A model generated the notes under the pieces. That model had not been told where the DNA came from. It worked only from the letters and a program-made list of their open reading frames with translations, and did no database searches. Below, one piece after another: positions 15,532-24,047 of a stretch of 33,201 nucleotides of DNA (positions are counted from its first letter, which is position 1; every line of letters starts with the position of its first letter). The stretch is from an uncultured Bacteroidia bacterium. GTDB lineage: Bacteria > Bacteroidota > Bacteroidia > Bacteroidales > UBA932. Where the stretch lies: positions 1 through 33,201 of the forward strand of contig CADAXR010000026.1 in the NCBI GenBank assembly GCA_902791945.1, in the 5' to 3' direction. The translations under genes were made by a program, and so were the position numbers.

Positions 15532-16882
15532 GACGCTCTGGTTCTGCTCAAACTGCGGAAACGAGAGCCCCAAGTGGATGGGAAAATGCCCCGCCTGCGG
15601 GGAGTGGAACACGATGGTGGAGCAGCCGGTGGCGACGGGCCCTGTCTCGAGGCGGGCCGCCTCAGTTCCCGGACAGGGACGGAAGCCGGTGAAGCTCGGC
15701 TCCGTCGTCTCCGGCAGCGAGGACAGGGTGTCCCTCGGCAGCGCCGAGGTGGACAGGCTCCTCGGCGGTGGCATCGTGAAGGGATCGCTCGTGCTGATCG
15801 GCGGCGAGCCGGGCATCGGCAAGTCCACACTCTCCCTCCAGCTGCCCCTTGGCTGTCCGTCGCTTAAGACGCTGTATGTCACCGGTGAAGAGAGTGTCTC
15901 GCAGGTCAAGATGAGGGCCGACCGCCTCGGCGGCGACGTCTCGTCGTGCTATATCTACAGCGAGACATTGATGGACAACATCATAGCCGAGGCCCAGGAG
16001 ATTGCGCCGGACCTTATGGTCGTGGACTCCGTCCAGACGATGTATTGTCAGGGCGTGGACTCGACTGCGGGAAGCGTCTCGCAGATTAAGGAGGTCGCGG
16101 CGACCCTCCTTCGCTTTGCAAAGGAGAGCGGCATCCCCGTCATCCTCATAGGCCACATCACCAAGGAAGGCGCCATCGCCGGCCCGAAGCTCCTCGAGCA
16201 CATCGTGGACGTGGTTCTTCAGTTCGAGGGTGAAAACAAAGGTCCCTACAGAGTTCTCCGCAGCATCAAGAACCGCTTCGGCTCGACAGCCGAACTGGCG
16301 GTCTTCGAGATGACCGGGACAGGGCTCCGCGAGGTGGACAATCCATCCGAACTGCTTATGCCGGTCCACGAAGAAGGCCTCAGCGGCACGGCGGTCAGCG
16401 CGATGCTCGACGGCGCCCGGCCGTTCCTCTTCGAGGTCCAGGCCCTCGTGAGCTCCGCCGCCTACGGAACCGCCCAGCGCTCCGCGACCGGCTTCGACGT
16501 CCGCCGCCTCAATATGCTCCTCGCCGTGCTCGAGCGCCGTGCCGGCTTCCGCCTCAGCCAGAAGGACGTGTTCCTCAACATGGCCGGCGGGCTGCGCATT
16601 ACGGACCCGGCCTGCGACCTTGCCGTCATCGCCGCCGTGCTGTCGTCCAACTTCGACTACCCGATTCCCGGCGATGTCTGCTTCGCCGGCGAAGTCGGCC
16701 TCAGCGGCGAGATCCGGCCGGTCTCGCAGGTCGAGCGCCGCGCCGCCGAGTCCGGCCGCCTCGGCTTCCGCAAGATCTACGTTTCAAAATACAGCCGTTT
16801 CGACAAAAAGCCCACTGGCATCGAGGTCGTCAAAGTCGCCGACATCCCCGCCCTTGTCCGCTCCCTTTTCGCCAGCGCCTGA
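15512..16882 (+). CDS. radA: DNA repair protein RadA
   Basis: This 456-residue RecA-family helicase processes recombination intermediates. In order it shows a zinc finger (Cys12, 15, 26, 29: FCSNCGNESPKWMGKCPACG), Walker A GGEPGIGKST (97-106), Walker B LMVVDS (~168-173), the RadA-specific KNRFG motif (253-257), and a C-terminal Lon-protease-like domain (around DVFLNMAGGLRITDPACDLA and VCFAGEVGLSGEIRPVSQ). The ATG at 15512 is chosen over a GTG at 15503 because the protein family starts just before the zinc finger. It is translationally overlapped with queH. Confidence 0.95.
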   Translation: MASAKTKTLWFCSNCGNESPKWMGKCPACGEWNTMVEQPVATGPVSRRAASVPGQGRKPVKLGSVVSGSEDRVSLGSAEVDRLLGGGIVKGSLVLIGGEPGIGKSTLSLQLPLGCPSLKTLYVTGEESVSQVKMRADRLGGDVSSCYIYSETLMDNIIAEAQEIAPDLMVVDSVQTMYCQGVDSTAGSVSQIKEVAATLLRFAKESGIPVILIGHITKEGAIAGPKLLEHIVDVVLQFEGENKGPYRVLRSIKNRFGSTAELAVFEMTGTGLREVDNPSELLMPVHEEGLSGTAVSAMLDGARPFLFEVQALVSSAAYGTAQRSATGFDVRRLNMLLAVLERRAGFRLSQKDVFLNMAGGLRITDPACDLAVIAAVLSSNFDYPIPGDVCFAGEVGLSGEIRPVSQVERRAAESGRLGFRKIYVSKYSRFDKKPTGIEVVKVADIPALVRSLFASA

Positions 16883-16939
16883 GCCCCGACGCTTGCACTC
16901 CCAGGCCATGGGGAATTATGTTTTTACGCAGATAATACG

Positions 16940-16947
16940 TATTTTTG
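16940..16947 (+). promoter_or_regulatory. Putative -7 element for the lipoprotein gene
   Basis: TATTTTTG matches TAnnTTTG exactly and lies in a 129-bp AT-rich gap, 64 bases before the ATG at 17012. The -33 region lacks a clear TTG. Confidence 0.45.
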
Positions 16948-17011
16948 CGAAAGCCGTTTGCGAAATTTTTTCGAGGGGCGGTAAAATGGCTTATAATCAG
17001 TAAATTATATA

Positions 17012-18277
17012 ATGAAAAGAGTTGTTTGTGTCCTTCTTGCCGCGCTTTTGGTCGTGGCTTCCTCATGCCGTAAGGACGAGAAGGACCCTTTTGCCGGGAA
17101 AGACACCGTGACCATAGGTGTCGAAGATGTGACATTCTACCTTGTTACCCTGAGTGGATACCACTCCACGGAGAAATCGGGCACATATGGTTTCTTTTTG
17201 AACACGAACAGAAACAATCTGGAGTCAAACTTCGGCAATAAAAGAATTCAGGAAGATAATTACAACACCTGGAAAGACGGGGGATACTATAAAATAAAGA
17301 CAACTGTAAAGCCCGCCACAACATATTATTTCAGATCCTATTTCCACACAGGCGGAGTGTCCGCCGATGCGGAACAATTCGTCGGAGAGATACTTTCCTT
17401 CACCACCCCGGATTGCACGCTTCAGGCCTACACCGACGGGGCAGAGGTCAAAAGCCCCGTCGAGGTTGAGCTGAAAGGACACATTACGGTTGACGGAGAC
17501 TCTCCCTCGTACGCCTGCATCTTCCATTATGGAACATCGCAGAACCAACTTGACCAAACGGTCCCTACGTTCCTTATGAGTGCCGGCGAAAAGTCCTTTT
17601 CAAAGACATTTGCACCGCCTCAGGTAGGGGTGACATATTATTATAAAATCGAGGTTGATCCACTTTTGGGGGATGAATACGTCCGTGAAGGCGAGGTCAA
17701 ATCGTTTACCGTCCCCGGGCCCACGTCCGGTAACCCTGTCGATCTCGGCACATCGGTCAAGTGGGCTTCCTGCAATGTGGGAGCATCCTCCCCGGAGCAG
17801 TATGGAAAATTCTTCATGTGGGGAGAGACCTCGCAGCGGTCCACCTGGCCGCTGGATAACCCGTACACCGACATTCCCACTGTCCTTCCTTCCAGCAGGG
17901 ACGCAGCCACCGCCAACCTCGGATCTCCCTGGCGGATGCCGACCCGCGCGGAGTTCTCAGACGAACTCGGTGCGAAATGCATCGCCTACAAGACCCGGTA
18001 TAAAGGGAAAAACGGCGTTCTATTCGTGAGCAAACAGAACGGCAACTCTATTTTCCTTCCCTCGGCCGGCTACTATTACAACTCATACGGCTACGAAGGG
18101 ACCTCCTGCTTTTATTGGAGCGCCTCGCCGGCACTGCAAGGTACTGAAACTTATGCCAGCGCATTTTATACGCTCACATATCTTGACAGTGGCAGAGACC
18201 CCGCTGTCCTCGATCCCCCGTTTGTCAACAATCGTGACCGCGCTGACGGCGCCCCCGTCCGTGCCGTGCGGCAGTAG
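17012..18277 (+). CDS. Surface lipoprotein with C-terminal Fibrobacter-type (FISUMP) paralogous domain
   Basis: This 421-residue predicted lipoprotein has signal peptide MKRVVCVLLAALLVVASSC with a lipobox ending at Cys19. The next residues RKDEKD fit the K-(D/E)2 lipoprotein export signal known in Bacteroidetes, so it is probably on the cell surface. The middle contains beta-sandwich repeats (around YFRSYFHTGGVSADAEQFVG and YYYKIEVDPLLGDEY). The C-terminal third, from VDLGTSVKWASCNVGASSPE through GSPWRMPTRAEFSDEL to the end, is the Fibrobacter succinogenes major paralogous domain, whose function is not known. Codon use is more AT-rich than its neighbours, and it interrupts two housekeeping genes, suggesting a lineage-specific gene. 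Its stop overlaps a REP-like element. Confidence 0.8.
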   Translation: MKRVVCVLLAALLVVASSCRKDEKDPFAGKDTVTIGVEDVTFYLVTLSGYHSTEKSGTYGFFLNTNRNNLESNFGNKRIQEDNYNTWKDGGYYKIKTTVKPATTYYFRSYFHTGGVSADAEQFVGEILSFTTPDCTLQAYTDGAEVKSPVEVELKGHITVDGDSPSYACIFHYGTSQNQLDQTVPTFLMSAGEKSFSKTFAPPQVGVTYYYKIEVDPLLGDEYVREGEVKSFTVPGPTSGNPVDLGTSVKWASCNVGASSPEQYGKFFMWGETSQRSTWPLDNPYTDIPTVLPSSRDAATANLGSPWRMPTRAEFSDELGAKCIAYKTRYKGKNGVLFVSKQNGNSIFLPSAGYYYNSYGYEGTSCFYWSASPALQGTETYASAFYTLTYLDSGRDPAVLDPPFVNNRDRADGAPVRAVRQ

Positions 18278-18303
18278 ATTTCTCGGCTGCGCTCGAAATG
18301 ACA
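18276..18303. repeat. REP-like 28-bp element (copy 4) on the lipoprotein stop codon
   Basis: The copy begins AGATTTCTCGG and ends GAAATGACA, matching copies 1 and 2 at 25 of 28 positions. Both terminal arms have changed together (ATTTC with GAAAT instead of ATTCC with GGAAT). Its first two bases are the AG of the TAG stop. Confidence 0.75.
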
Positions 18304-18320
18304 ATGAGGCTTAGTACGAC

Positions 18321-20207
18321 ATGACAGAAAAGAAATACGGCATACTGGACAAGGTGGAGACGCCGGAGGACCTGAGGAAGCTCCCCGAGAAGGAGCTGAA
18401 GGGACTCTGCACGGAGCTCCGTGAGTACATGGTGGATTGCTGCTCGAAGAATCCGGGGCACCTCGGTTCCAGCCTCGGTGCGGTGGAGATTATCACAGCG
18501 CTCCACTACGTGTTCGACACGCCGAAAGACAAGATCGTCTTCGACGTGGGTCACCAGGCCTATGCCCACAAGATCCTGACCGGCAGGAAAGAGCAGTTCA
18601 GGCGCATGCGCACCGAAGGCGGCATCAGCGGCTTCCCCCTCAGGAAAGAAAGTCCCTACGACGCTTTCGGAGCAGGACATTCCTCCACATCCATATCGGC
18701 CGCCCTCGGTCTCGCCGAAGCGGCGCGGCTCTCCGGCAGCGGAGAGAAGGTGGTCGCCGTAATCGGCGACGGGGCCCTCACCGGCGGCCTCGCCTGGGAA
18801 GGTCTCAACAACACCGGCGCGGCCCTGGCCGACCTCCTTATCATCCTTAACGACAACAATATATCGATTGACGAAGCCAGCGGAGGCCTCCACAACTACC
18901 TCCTCAAGATAACCACGGACCCGACCTACAACAAGATGAAATCCCGCATCTGGAACGCCCTCGGCGAGGGCCGTATCCGCGAGTGGGTCCAGAAGAAGGT
19001 CACGGACGCGAAGTCTAACCTCGTCCGCGGGAGCGGCGGCGCCATCTTCGAGGCCCTCGGCTTCCGTTATTTCGGCCCCATCGACGGCAACGACATAGAC
19101 CAGGTCACGGACACACTGAAAAAACTCAAGGATCTTAAGGGTCCCCGTATCCTCCACTGCATCACGACAAAGGGCAAGGGATACGCCCCCGCCGAAAAAG
19201 ACCCCGTCACCTGGCACGCCCCGGGCAGGTTCGACCCTGCGACCGGCGAAAGGGTGAAGTCCAACTACCCTGCGGCCCGCTACCAGGATGTATTCGGAGA
19301 GGTCCTCGTGGAGCTCGCGAAAATGGACCCGAAAGTAGTCGGTATCACCCCGGCGATGGCCTCCGGCTGCGGCATGACCGCCCTCGAGCAGGCGATGCCG
19401 GAGCGCTTTTTCGACGTAGGCATAGAAGAAGAGCACGCGGTAACCTTCTCCGCGGGCCTCGCCGCGGGAGGGATGAAGCCTTTCTGCAATATCTATTCGT
19501 CGTTCTCCCAGAGGGCCTACGACAGCATAATCCATGACGTCGCCCTCCAGGGCCTGCCCGTCACCCTGTGCTTCGACAGGGCCGGCCTCGTCGGCGAAGA
19601 CGGAGCGACCCACCACGGCTGCTTCGACCTCGCCGCCTACCGCAGCATCCCGGGGACCGTCATCGCCGCCCCGCGCAACGAGCTCGAACTGAAGAATCTC
19701 ATGTTTACCGCCCTGCAGAATTCCGGCGGACCATTTATTATAAGGTATCCGCGCGGGTGCGGAGAAGGGGTTGAATGGAAAGACGCCCCCTTCGCCGCGC
19801 TGCAGCCCGGAAGGGGCGAACGCCTCCGCAAAGGCTCGAGGGTCGCCGTGCTCGCGCTCGGCCCCTGCGCCTGCCGCGCCGTGGAAGCCGCCGAAAAATG
19901 CCTTGCCGAGACAGGGCTCGAACCTTCGGTCTATGACATGCGCTACCTCAAGCCGCTCGACACCTCGATTCTCGAGGAAGCGGCCTCCTGCAAGGCCATC
20001 CTGACGGTCGAGGACGGCGCCCTCAAGGGCGGCCTCTTCGGAGCCGTCTCGGAGTATTTCTCCGGCAGGCCCGGGAGCCCCCTCATCAAGGGCGCCGGGA
20101 TCCCCGACAGATTCATCGCAAATGCGCCGCAGAGCGCCCAGAGGGCCGAATGCGGCATCGACACCGACGGCATTCTGGAGCTTCTCCTCCAAATGATAAA
20201 AAGTTAA
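18321..20207 (+). CDS. dxs: 1-deoxy-D-xylulose-5-phosphate synthase
   Basis: This 628-residue thiamine-diphosphate enzyme condenses pyruvate and glyceraldehyde-3-phosphate, the first step of the MEP isoprenoid pathway. The ThDP motif starts at GDGALTGG (149-) and closes at NDNN (177-180). VGHQAYAHKILTGR carries the conserved His78. GAGHSSTSISAALGLA and the transketolase-type VGIEEEHAVTFSAGLAAGG are present, as are FDRAGLVGEDGATHHG and a C-terminal transketolase domain. Length is normal for the family. The start follows the lipoprotein by 43 bases containing a REP-like element. No separate promoter was recognised, so it may depend on upstream transcription. Confidence 0.95.
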   Translation: MTEKKYGILDKVETPEDLRKLPEKELKGLCTELREYMVDCCSKNPGHLGSSLGAVEIITALHYVFDTPKDKIVFDVGHQAYAHKILTGRKEQFRRMRTEGGISGFPLRKESPYDAFGAGHSSTSISAALGLAEAARLSGSGEKVVAVIGDGALTGGLAWEGLNNTGAALADLLIILNDNNISIDEASGGLHNYLLKITTDPTYNKMKSRIWNALGEGRIREWVQKKVTDAKSNLVRGSGGAIFEALGFRYFGPIDGNDIDQVTDTLKKLKDLKGPRILHCITTKGKGYAPAEKDPVTWHAPGRFDPATGERVKSNYPAARYQDVFGEVLVELAKMDPKVVGITPAMASGCGMTALEQAMPERFFDVGIEEEHAVTFSAGLAAGGMKPFCNIYSSFSQRAYDSIIHDVALQGLPVTLCFDRAGLVGEDGATHHGCFDLAAYRSIPGTVIAAPRNELELKNLMFTALQNSGGPFIIRYPRGCGEGVEWKDAPFAALQPGRGERLRKGSRVAVLALGPCACRAVEAAEKCLAETGLEPSVYDMRYLKPLDTSILEEAASCKAILTVEDGALKGGLFGAVSEYFSGRPGSPLIKGAGIPDRFIANAPQSAQRAECGIDTDGILELLLQMIKS

Positions 20208-20213
20208 AAAATT

Positions 20214-20244
20214 TTTGGAGATTAAGAATAATTGACTATCTTTG
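20214..20244 (+). promoter_or_regulatory. Promoter of the tRNA-tuf operon
   Basis: A -33 TTTG (20214-20217) and a -7 TATCTTTG (20237-20244) are spaced by exactly 19 bases. A small hairpin (CCCTTT...AAAGGG, ~20249-20267) sits in the short leader before tRNA-Thr. Confidence 0.65.
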
Positions 20245-20281
20245 CAGTCCCTTTTTCCGAAAGGGGATGAAAACGAGCGTC

Positions 20282-20355
20282 GCCGATATAGCTCAGTTGG
20301 CCAGAGCACGTGATTTGTAATCTCGGGGTCGTGGGTTCGAATCCCTCTATCGGCT
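20282..20355 (+). tRNA. tRNA-Thr (anticodon UGU)
   Basis: A 7-bp acceptor stem (GCCGATA/TATCGGC), D-arm GCTC/GAGC, anticodon loop TTTGTAA and T-loop TTCGAAT are all visible. CCA is not encoded. The anticodon and T stems each have one T:T pair (CGTGA/TCTCG and GTGGG/CCCTC). Confidence 0.95.
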
Positions 20356-20409
20356 CAAGGGCCGGAAAGCCGGGAAGAAGGCCTTGCAAGGCCGATTCTT
20401 TGAAATATC

Positions 20410-20492
20410 GGGTAGGTAGGTAAGTGGTCAAAACGGGCAGACTGTAAATCTGTTGGCTGTCGCCTTCGGGGGTTCGAATCCCTCCCTGCCCA
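20410..20492 (+). tRNA. tRNA-Tyr (anticodon GUA)
   Basis: The acceptor stem is GGGTAGG/CCTGCCC, the anticodon loop CTGTAAA between CAGA and TCTG. The long variable arm of a class II tRNA (around CTGTCGCCTTCGGG) is present, with T-loop TTCGAAT. Length is 83 bases and CCA is not encoded. Confidence 0.95.
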
Positions 20493-20496
20493 CACT

Positions 20497-20569
20497 GCGG
20501 AAGTAGCTCAGTTGGTAGAGCATCAGCCTTCCAAGCTGAGGGTCGCGAGTTCGAACCTCGTTTTCCGCT
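20497..20569 (+). tRNA. tRNA-Gly (anticodon UCC)
   Basis: The acceptor stem is GCGGAAG/TTTCCGC with one G:T pair, the D-arm GCTC/GAGC, the anticodon loop CTTCCAA and the T-loop TTCGAAC. It starts four bases after tRNA-Tyr, so the two are on one transcript. Confidence 0.95.
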
Positions 20570-20576
20570 CATAAAA

Positions 20577-20648
20577 GCCGATGTAGCTCAGGGGTAGAGC
20601 GCCTCCTTGGTAAGGATGAGGTCATGAGTTCAATTCTCATCATCGGCT
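20577..20648 (+). tRNA. tRNA-Thr (anticodon GGU)
   Basis: The acceptor stem is GCCGATG/CATCGGC, the anticodon loop TTGGTAA and the T-arm ATGAG/CTCAT. A CCA follows the discriminator base (20649-20651), unlike the other tRNAs here. The anticodon stem CCTCC/GGATG has a C:T mismatch (20603 against 20617). Confidence 0.94.
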
Positions 20649-20688
20649 CCATTTTTTGTGTAAAAAGAAACACTTAACTCATAATATT

Positions 20689-21882
20689 ATGGCAAAAGAA
20701 ACATTCCAGAGAACCAAACCGCATGTCAACATCGGTACTATCGGCCACGTTGACCACGGTAAGACCACCCTCACCGCCGCCATCACCAAGGTGCTGGCCG
20801 AGAGAGTGGCAGGTAACGCTGACAAGGTCAAATCCTTCGATCAGATCGACAACGCTCCCGAAGAGAAAGAGCGTGGTATTACCATCAACACCGCTCACGT
20901 TGAGTACGAGACCGCGAAACGCCACTATGCGCACGTGGACTGCCCCGGTCACGCCGACTACGTGAAGAACATGGTCACCGGTGCCGCCCAGATGGACGGT
21001 GCGATCCTCGTGGTCGCTTCCACCGACGGTCCTATGCCCCAGACTCGCGAGCACATCCTTCTCGCCCGTCAGGTCAACGTCCCTAAGATCCTCGTTTTCA
21101 TGAACAAGGTCGACCTTGTTGACGATGAGGAAATGCTTGACCTCGTCGAGATGGAAATCCGCGACCTCCTCGCTTTCTACAAGTTCGATGAGGACTGCCC
21201 TATCATCCGTGGTTCCGCACTCGGTGCACTCAACGGTGAGAAGGTCTGGGAAGACAAGGTTATGGAGCTCATGGATGCAGTTGACGAGTACATTCCGCTT
21301 CCGGAGCGTCTCGTTGACAAGCCCTTCATCATGCCTATCGAGGATATCTTCTCGATCACCGGTCGCGGCACCGTCGTCACCGGCCGTATCGAGGCTGGTA
21401 CCATCCACGTCGGCGACCCTGTCGAACTTGTCGGTTTCACCGATGAGCCTCGCAACACCGTCGTCACCGGCGTCGAGATGTTCCGCAAGCTCCTCGACCA
21501 GGGCGAAGCCGGCGACAATGTCGGTCTTCTCCTCCGCGGCGTTGACAAGAAGGAAGTCAAGAGGGGCGAGGTCGTGGCAAAGCCCGGCTCCATCACTCCT
21601 CACACCGAGTTCAAGGCTCAGATCTACGTCCTCAAGAAGGACGAAGGCGGCCGTCACACCCCGTTCAAGAACCACTATCGTCCCCAGTTCTTCATCCGCA
21701 CCCTGGATGTGACCGGTGAGATCATGCTTCCTGACGGTGTCGAGGTCGTCATGCCTGGTGACAACGTGGAAATCACTGTCAAGCTCATCACTCCTGTCGC
21801 TATGAACGAAGGCCAGCAGTTCGCTATCCGCGAGGGCGGCCGTACCGTCGGCGCAGGCCAGGTGATCAAGATCGTCGAGTAA
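20689..21882 (+). CDS. tuf: Elongation factor Tu
   Basis: This 397-residue GTPase delivers aminoacyl-tRNA to the ribosome. G1 GHVDHGKT (19-26), the switch sequence [15 protein letters not shown]3 DCPGHADY and G4 NKVD are present, followed by beta-barrel domains II and III ([30 protein letters not shown]). The true start is ATG at 20689 (MAKETFQ); the longer open frame begins inside the preceding tRNA-Thr. It lies 40 bases after that tRNA, so the transcript is a mixed tRNA-mRNA precursor. Codon use is biased as in highly expressed genes. Confidence 0.97.
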   Translation: MAKETFQRTKPHVNIGTIGHVDHGKTTLTAAITKVLAERVAGNADKVKSFDQIDNAPEEKERGITINTAHVEYETAKRHYAHVDCPGHADYVKNMVTGAAQMDGAILVVASTDGPMPQTREHILLARQVNVPKILVFMNKVDLVDDEEMLDLVEMEIRDLLAFYKFDEDCPIIRGSALGALNGEKVWEDKVMELMDAVDEYIPLPERLVDKPFIMPIEDIFSITGRGTVVTGRIEAGTIHVGDPVELVGFTDEPRNTVVTGVEMFRKLLDQGEAGDNVGLLLRGVDKKEVKRGEVVAKPGSITPHTEFKAQIYVLKKDEGGRHTPFKNHYRPQFFIRTLDVTGEIMLPDGVEVVMPGDNVEITVKLITPVAMNEGQQFAIREGGRTVGAGQVIKIVE

Positions 21883-21900
21883 GACTCGGCCTGACAAGCG

Positions 21901-21935
21901 GCGGGCACTTCCTCCCTCCGGGGTGGAGTGTCCGC
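21901..21935 (+). promoter_or_regulatory. Strong hairpin between tuf and tRNA-Trp
   Basis: GCGGGCACTTC (21901-21911) pairs over 11 positions (two G:U) with GGAGTGTCCGC (21925-21935), leaving a 13-base loop. No U-run follows, and tRNA-Trp begins five bases later. It may be an RNA-processing or stabilising structure rather than a terminator. Confidence 0.6.
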
Positions 21936-21940
21936 TTCAC

Positions 21941-22011
21941 AGGGGAATAGAACAAGGGTAGTTCAGCGGTCTCCAAAACCGTCGATGTGGGTTCGAATCC
22001 TGCTTCCCCTG
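21941..22011 (+). tRNA. tRNA-Trp (anticodon CCA)
   Basis: The acceptor stem is AGGGGAA/TTCCCCT, the D-arm GAAC/GTTC, the anticodon stem GCGGT/ACCGT with loop CTCCAAA, and the T-arm GTGGG/CCTGC with TTCGAAT. The discriminator is G and the 3' CCA is not encoded. It sits between tuf and secE. Confidence 0.95.
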
Positions 22012-22088
22012 CAAAATATCAAAGGTTACGATTTGGTAAATGTTTAACGAGCCGCTTCCAATTCTCCGGGCGTCCATTAAAAGCAAAG

Positions 22089-22277
22089 ATGAGAAAGTTC
22101 GCAAACTATCTTAAAGAGTCTTTCACAGAGCTGACAAAGAAGGTTACGTGGCCGACTTGGGACAAGCTCCAGAGCAGCGCTCTGCTCGTCCTCGTCGCGA
22201 CCGTCATCCTTTCCCTTGTCGTCTTCGTGATGGACTTTGCTTTCCAGAAATTGATGGAGACTATTTACTCATTGTAA
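22089..22277 (+). CDS. secE: Preprotein translocase subunit SecE
   Basis: This 62-residue single-span membrane subunit clamps the SecY channel. MRKFANYLKESFTELTKKVTWPTW is the conserved amphipathic part (the KVTWPTW motif is diagnostic), followed by one membrane segment (~33-55). The ATG at 22089 is chosen because the longer open frame starts inside tRNA-Trp. It lies 17 bases upstream of nusG in the classic secE-nusG pair. Confidence 0.95.
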   Translation: MRKFANYLKESFTELTKKVTWPTWDKLQSSALLVLVATVILSLVVFVMDFAFQKLMETIYSL

Positions 22278-22294
22278 TTTGATTGTTCAACGCT

Positions 22295-22861
22295 ATGGGC
22301 GAAAAAAATTGGTATGTCCTCCGGACTGCCGGCACCAAGGAGAAGAAGGTTGCTGATTATCTCAGGAAGGAAGTAGAGAGAAGCAAGGATCTCCAGATGA
22401 TCGTGGACGAAATCCTCGTCCCCGTCAAAAAGGAAATCGTTACAAAGAACGGAAAGAGGAAGGAAGTCGAGAGGCTTCTCTTCCCCGGCTACGTGCTTAT
22501 CCACGCCGAACTCAACGCCGACCTCGAGTACATCATCAGGGGCCACTTCATCCCGGGTCTCGCCGGTTTCCTTTCGGAAAAATCCGGAAATAACCCCTCC
22601 GAAAAGATTCCCGTCCCCATCAGGGAGGAAGAGGCTCAGAGGATTCTCGGCCAGCAGGACGAGAACGCCGTAGCTGCGGCGGAGACCGAAGTCAACTTCT
22701 CCATCGGTGAGTCCGTAAAGATCACCGACGGACCGTTCAACGGTTTCTCCGGGACAATCGAAGACATTCTGGAAGAGCGGAGCAAGCTCAAAGTGATAGT
22801 CGTGATTTTCGGCAGGAAGACCCTGCTCGAACTCAGCTTTACACAGGTAACTAAACAGTAG
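22295..22861 (+). CDS. nusG: Transcription termination/antitermination factor NusG
   Basis: This 188-residue protein binds RNA polymerase and couples it to ribosomes or Rho. The NGN domain opens with [19 protein letters not shown] and contains [20 protein letters not shown]. The C-terminal KOW domain carries [21 protein letters not shown] at 22295 (MGEKNW) is chosen over an upstream TTG at 22283, since the family begins just before the NWYV strand. It is followed after 10 bases by rplK. Confidence 0.95.
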   Translation: MGEKNWYVLRTAGTKEKKVADYLRKEVERSKDLQMIVDEILVPVKKEIVTKNGKRKEVERLLFPGYVLIHAELNADLEYIIRGHFIPGLAGFLSEKSGNNPSEKIPVPIREEEAQRILGQQDENAVAAAETEVNFSIGESVKITDGPFNGFSGTIEDILEERSKLKVIVVIFGRKTLLELSFTQVTKQ

Positions 22862-22871
22862 CACAAGTTTT

Positions 22872-23315
22872 ATGGCAAAAGAAGTAACCGGATTCATCAA
22901 GCTCCAGATCAAGGGCGGAGCCGCCAATCCCGCGCCTCCCGTGGGACCGGCTCTCGGCTCCAAAGGCTTGAACATTATGGACTTCTGCAAGCAGTTCAAT
23001 GCTCGCACGCAGGATCAGGCCGGGAAGACCCTTCCCGTCGTGATCACGGTCTTCTCCGACAAGTCCTTCTCGTTCGAAGTCAAGCAGCCGCCCGTGGCCG
23101 TTTCCCTCAAGGAAGCCGCCAAGATCCAGAAAGCTTCCGGTGAGCCCAACAGGAAGAAAGTCGCGTCCGTCACCTGGGACCAGGTGAAGGAAATCGCGCA
23201 GTCGAAGATGCCGGACCTCAACGCGTTCACCCTTAAGAGCGCCATGAAGATGGTCGCCGGCACAGCGAGGAGCATGGGCATCAAGGTCCAGGGAGAATTC
23301 CCGGAGAACATCTAA
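22872..23315 (+). CDS. rplK: 50S ribosomal protein L11
   Basis: This 147-residue protein of the GTPase-associated centre has the N-terminal [20 protein letters not shown] with its proline-rich loop, and the rRNA-binding C-terminal half ([20 protein letters not shown]). Length and sequence are standard. It is 12 bases upstream of rplA. Confidence 0.97.
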   Translation: MAKEVTGFIKLQIKGGAANPAPPVGPALGSKGLNIMDFCKQFNARTQDQAGKTLPVVITVFSDKSFSFEVKQPPVAVSLKEAAKIQKASGEPNRKKVASVTWDQVKEIAQSKMPDLNAFTLKSAMKMVAGTARSMGIKVQGEFPENI

Positions 23316-23327
23316 AAGCAAGGCACT

Positions 23328-24035
23328 ATGAGCAGATTAACTAAAAACCGCAAAGAAGTACTCTCCAAGTACGATTCTACGAAGGTATATTCTCTCACGG
23401 AAGCCTGCGCTCTCCTGAAGGATATCACCTACACCAAGTTCGACTCCTCCGTCGAAATCACCACCAACCTCGGCGTCGATCCCCGCAAGGCGAATCAGAT
23501 GATCCGTGGCGTCGTCTCCCTTCCTCACGGAACGGGCAAGGTCACGAGGGTTCTCGTGCTCTGCACCCCCGACAAGGAAGCCGAAGCCAAGGAAGCCGGC
23601 GCGGACCACGTAGGTCTCGACGACTACATCGAGAAGATCAAGGGCGGATGGACTGACGTCGACGTCATCATCTGTACTCCTTCCGTCATGGCGAAAGTCG
23701 GTGCGATCGGCCGTATCCTCGGCCCCCGCGGACTCATGCCGAACCCCAAGACCGGCACGGTCACCATGGAGATCGGAAACGCCGTCAAGGAAGTCAAGGC
23801 CGGTAAGATCGACTTCAAGGTCGACAAGACCGGTATCATCCACGCCGCAATCGGCAAAGTCTCCTTCACTCCGGAGCAGATCGAGCAGAACGCGAAGGCT
23901 TTCGTCAGCGCAGTTCTCAAACTCAAGCCCCAGACCCTGAAGGGTACGTATCTCAAAGCCGCGAGCCTCTGCACGACCATGAGCCCCGGCATCAAGTTGG
24001 ACGTCAAGGCCTTCACCACAAGCGCTGAGAAATAA
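23328..24035 (+). CDS. rplA: 50S ribosomal protein L1
   Basis: This 235-residue L1-stalk protein contains [20 protein letters not shown] and the signature [20 protein letters not shown]. In many bacteria L1 also represses its own mRNA; no clear L1 target mimic was identified in the short spacers here. The next gene, rplJ, follows after 12 bases. Confidence 0.97.
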   Translation: MSRLTKNRKEVLSKYDSTKVYSLTEACALLKDITYTKFDSSVEITTNLGVDPRKANQMIRGVVSLPHGTGKVTRVLVLCTPDKEAEAKEAGADHVGLDDYIEKIKGGWTDVDVIICTPSVMAKVGAIGRILGPRGLMPNPKTGTVTMEIGNAVKEVKAGKIDFKVDKTGIIHAAIGKVSFTPEQIEQNAKAFVSAVLKLKPQTLKGTYLKAASLCTTMSPGIKLDVKAFTTSAEK

Positions 24036-24047
24036 ATCGATAAAGCT

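Noticed and set aside
18225-20309. Long minus-strand open frame (694 codons) opposite dxs
   Set aside because: The whole frame mirrors dxs, which has clear family motifs. The start of the frame lies in the tRNA-Thr region. It is a shadow frame.
20656-20688. Upstream start for EF-Tu
   Set aside because: The extra residues derive from sequence just after the tRNA-Thr gene. EF-Tu conventionally begins MAKE, at 20689.
22012-22088. A promoter for secE-nusG (TACGATTTG)
   Set aside because: The spacing within the -7 motif is one base too long and no -33 is apparent. Read-through from the tRNA-tuf promoter is enough to explain expression.
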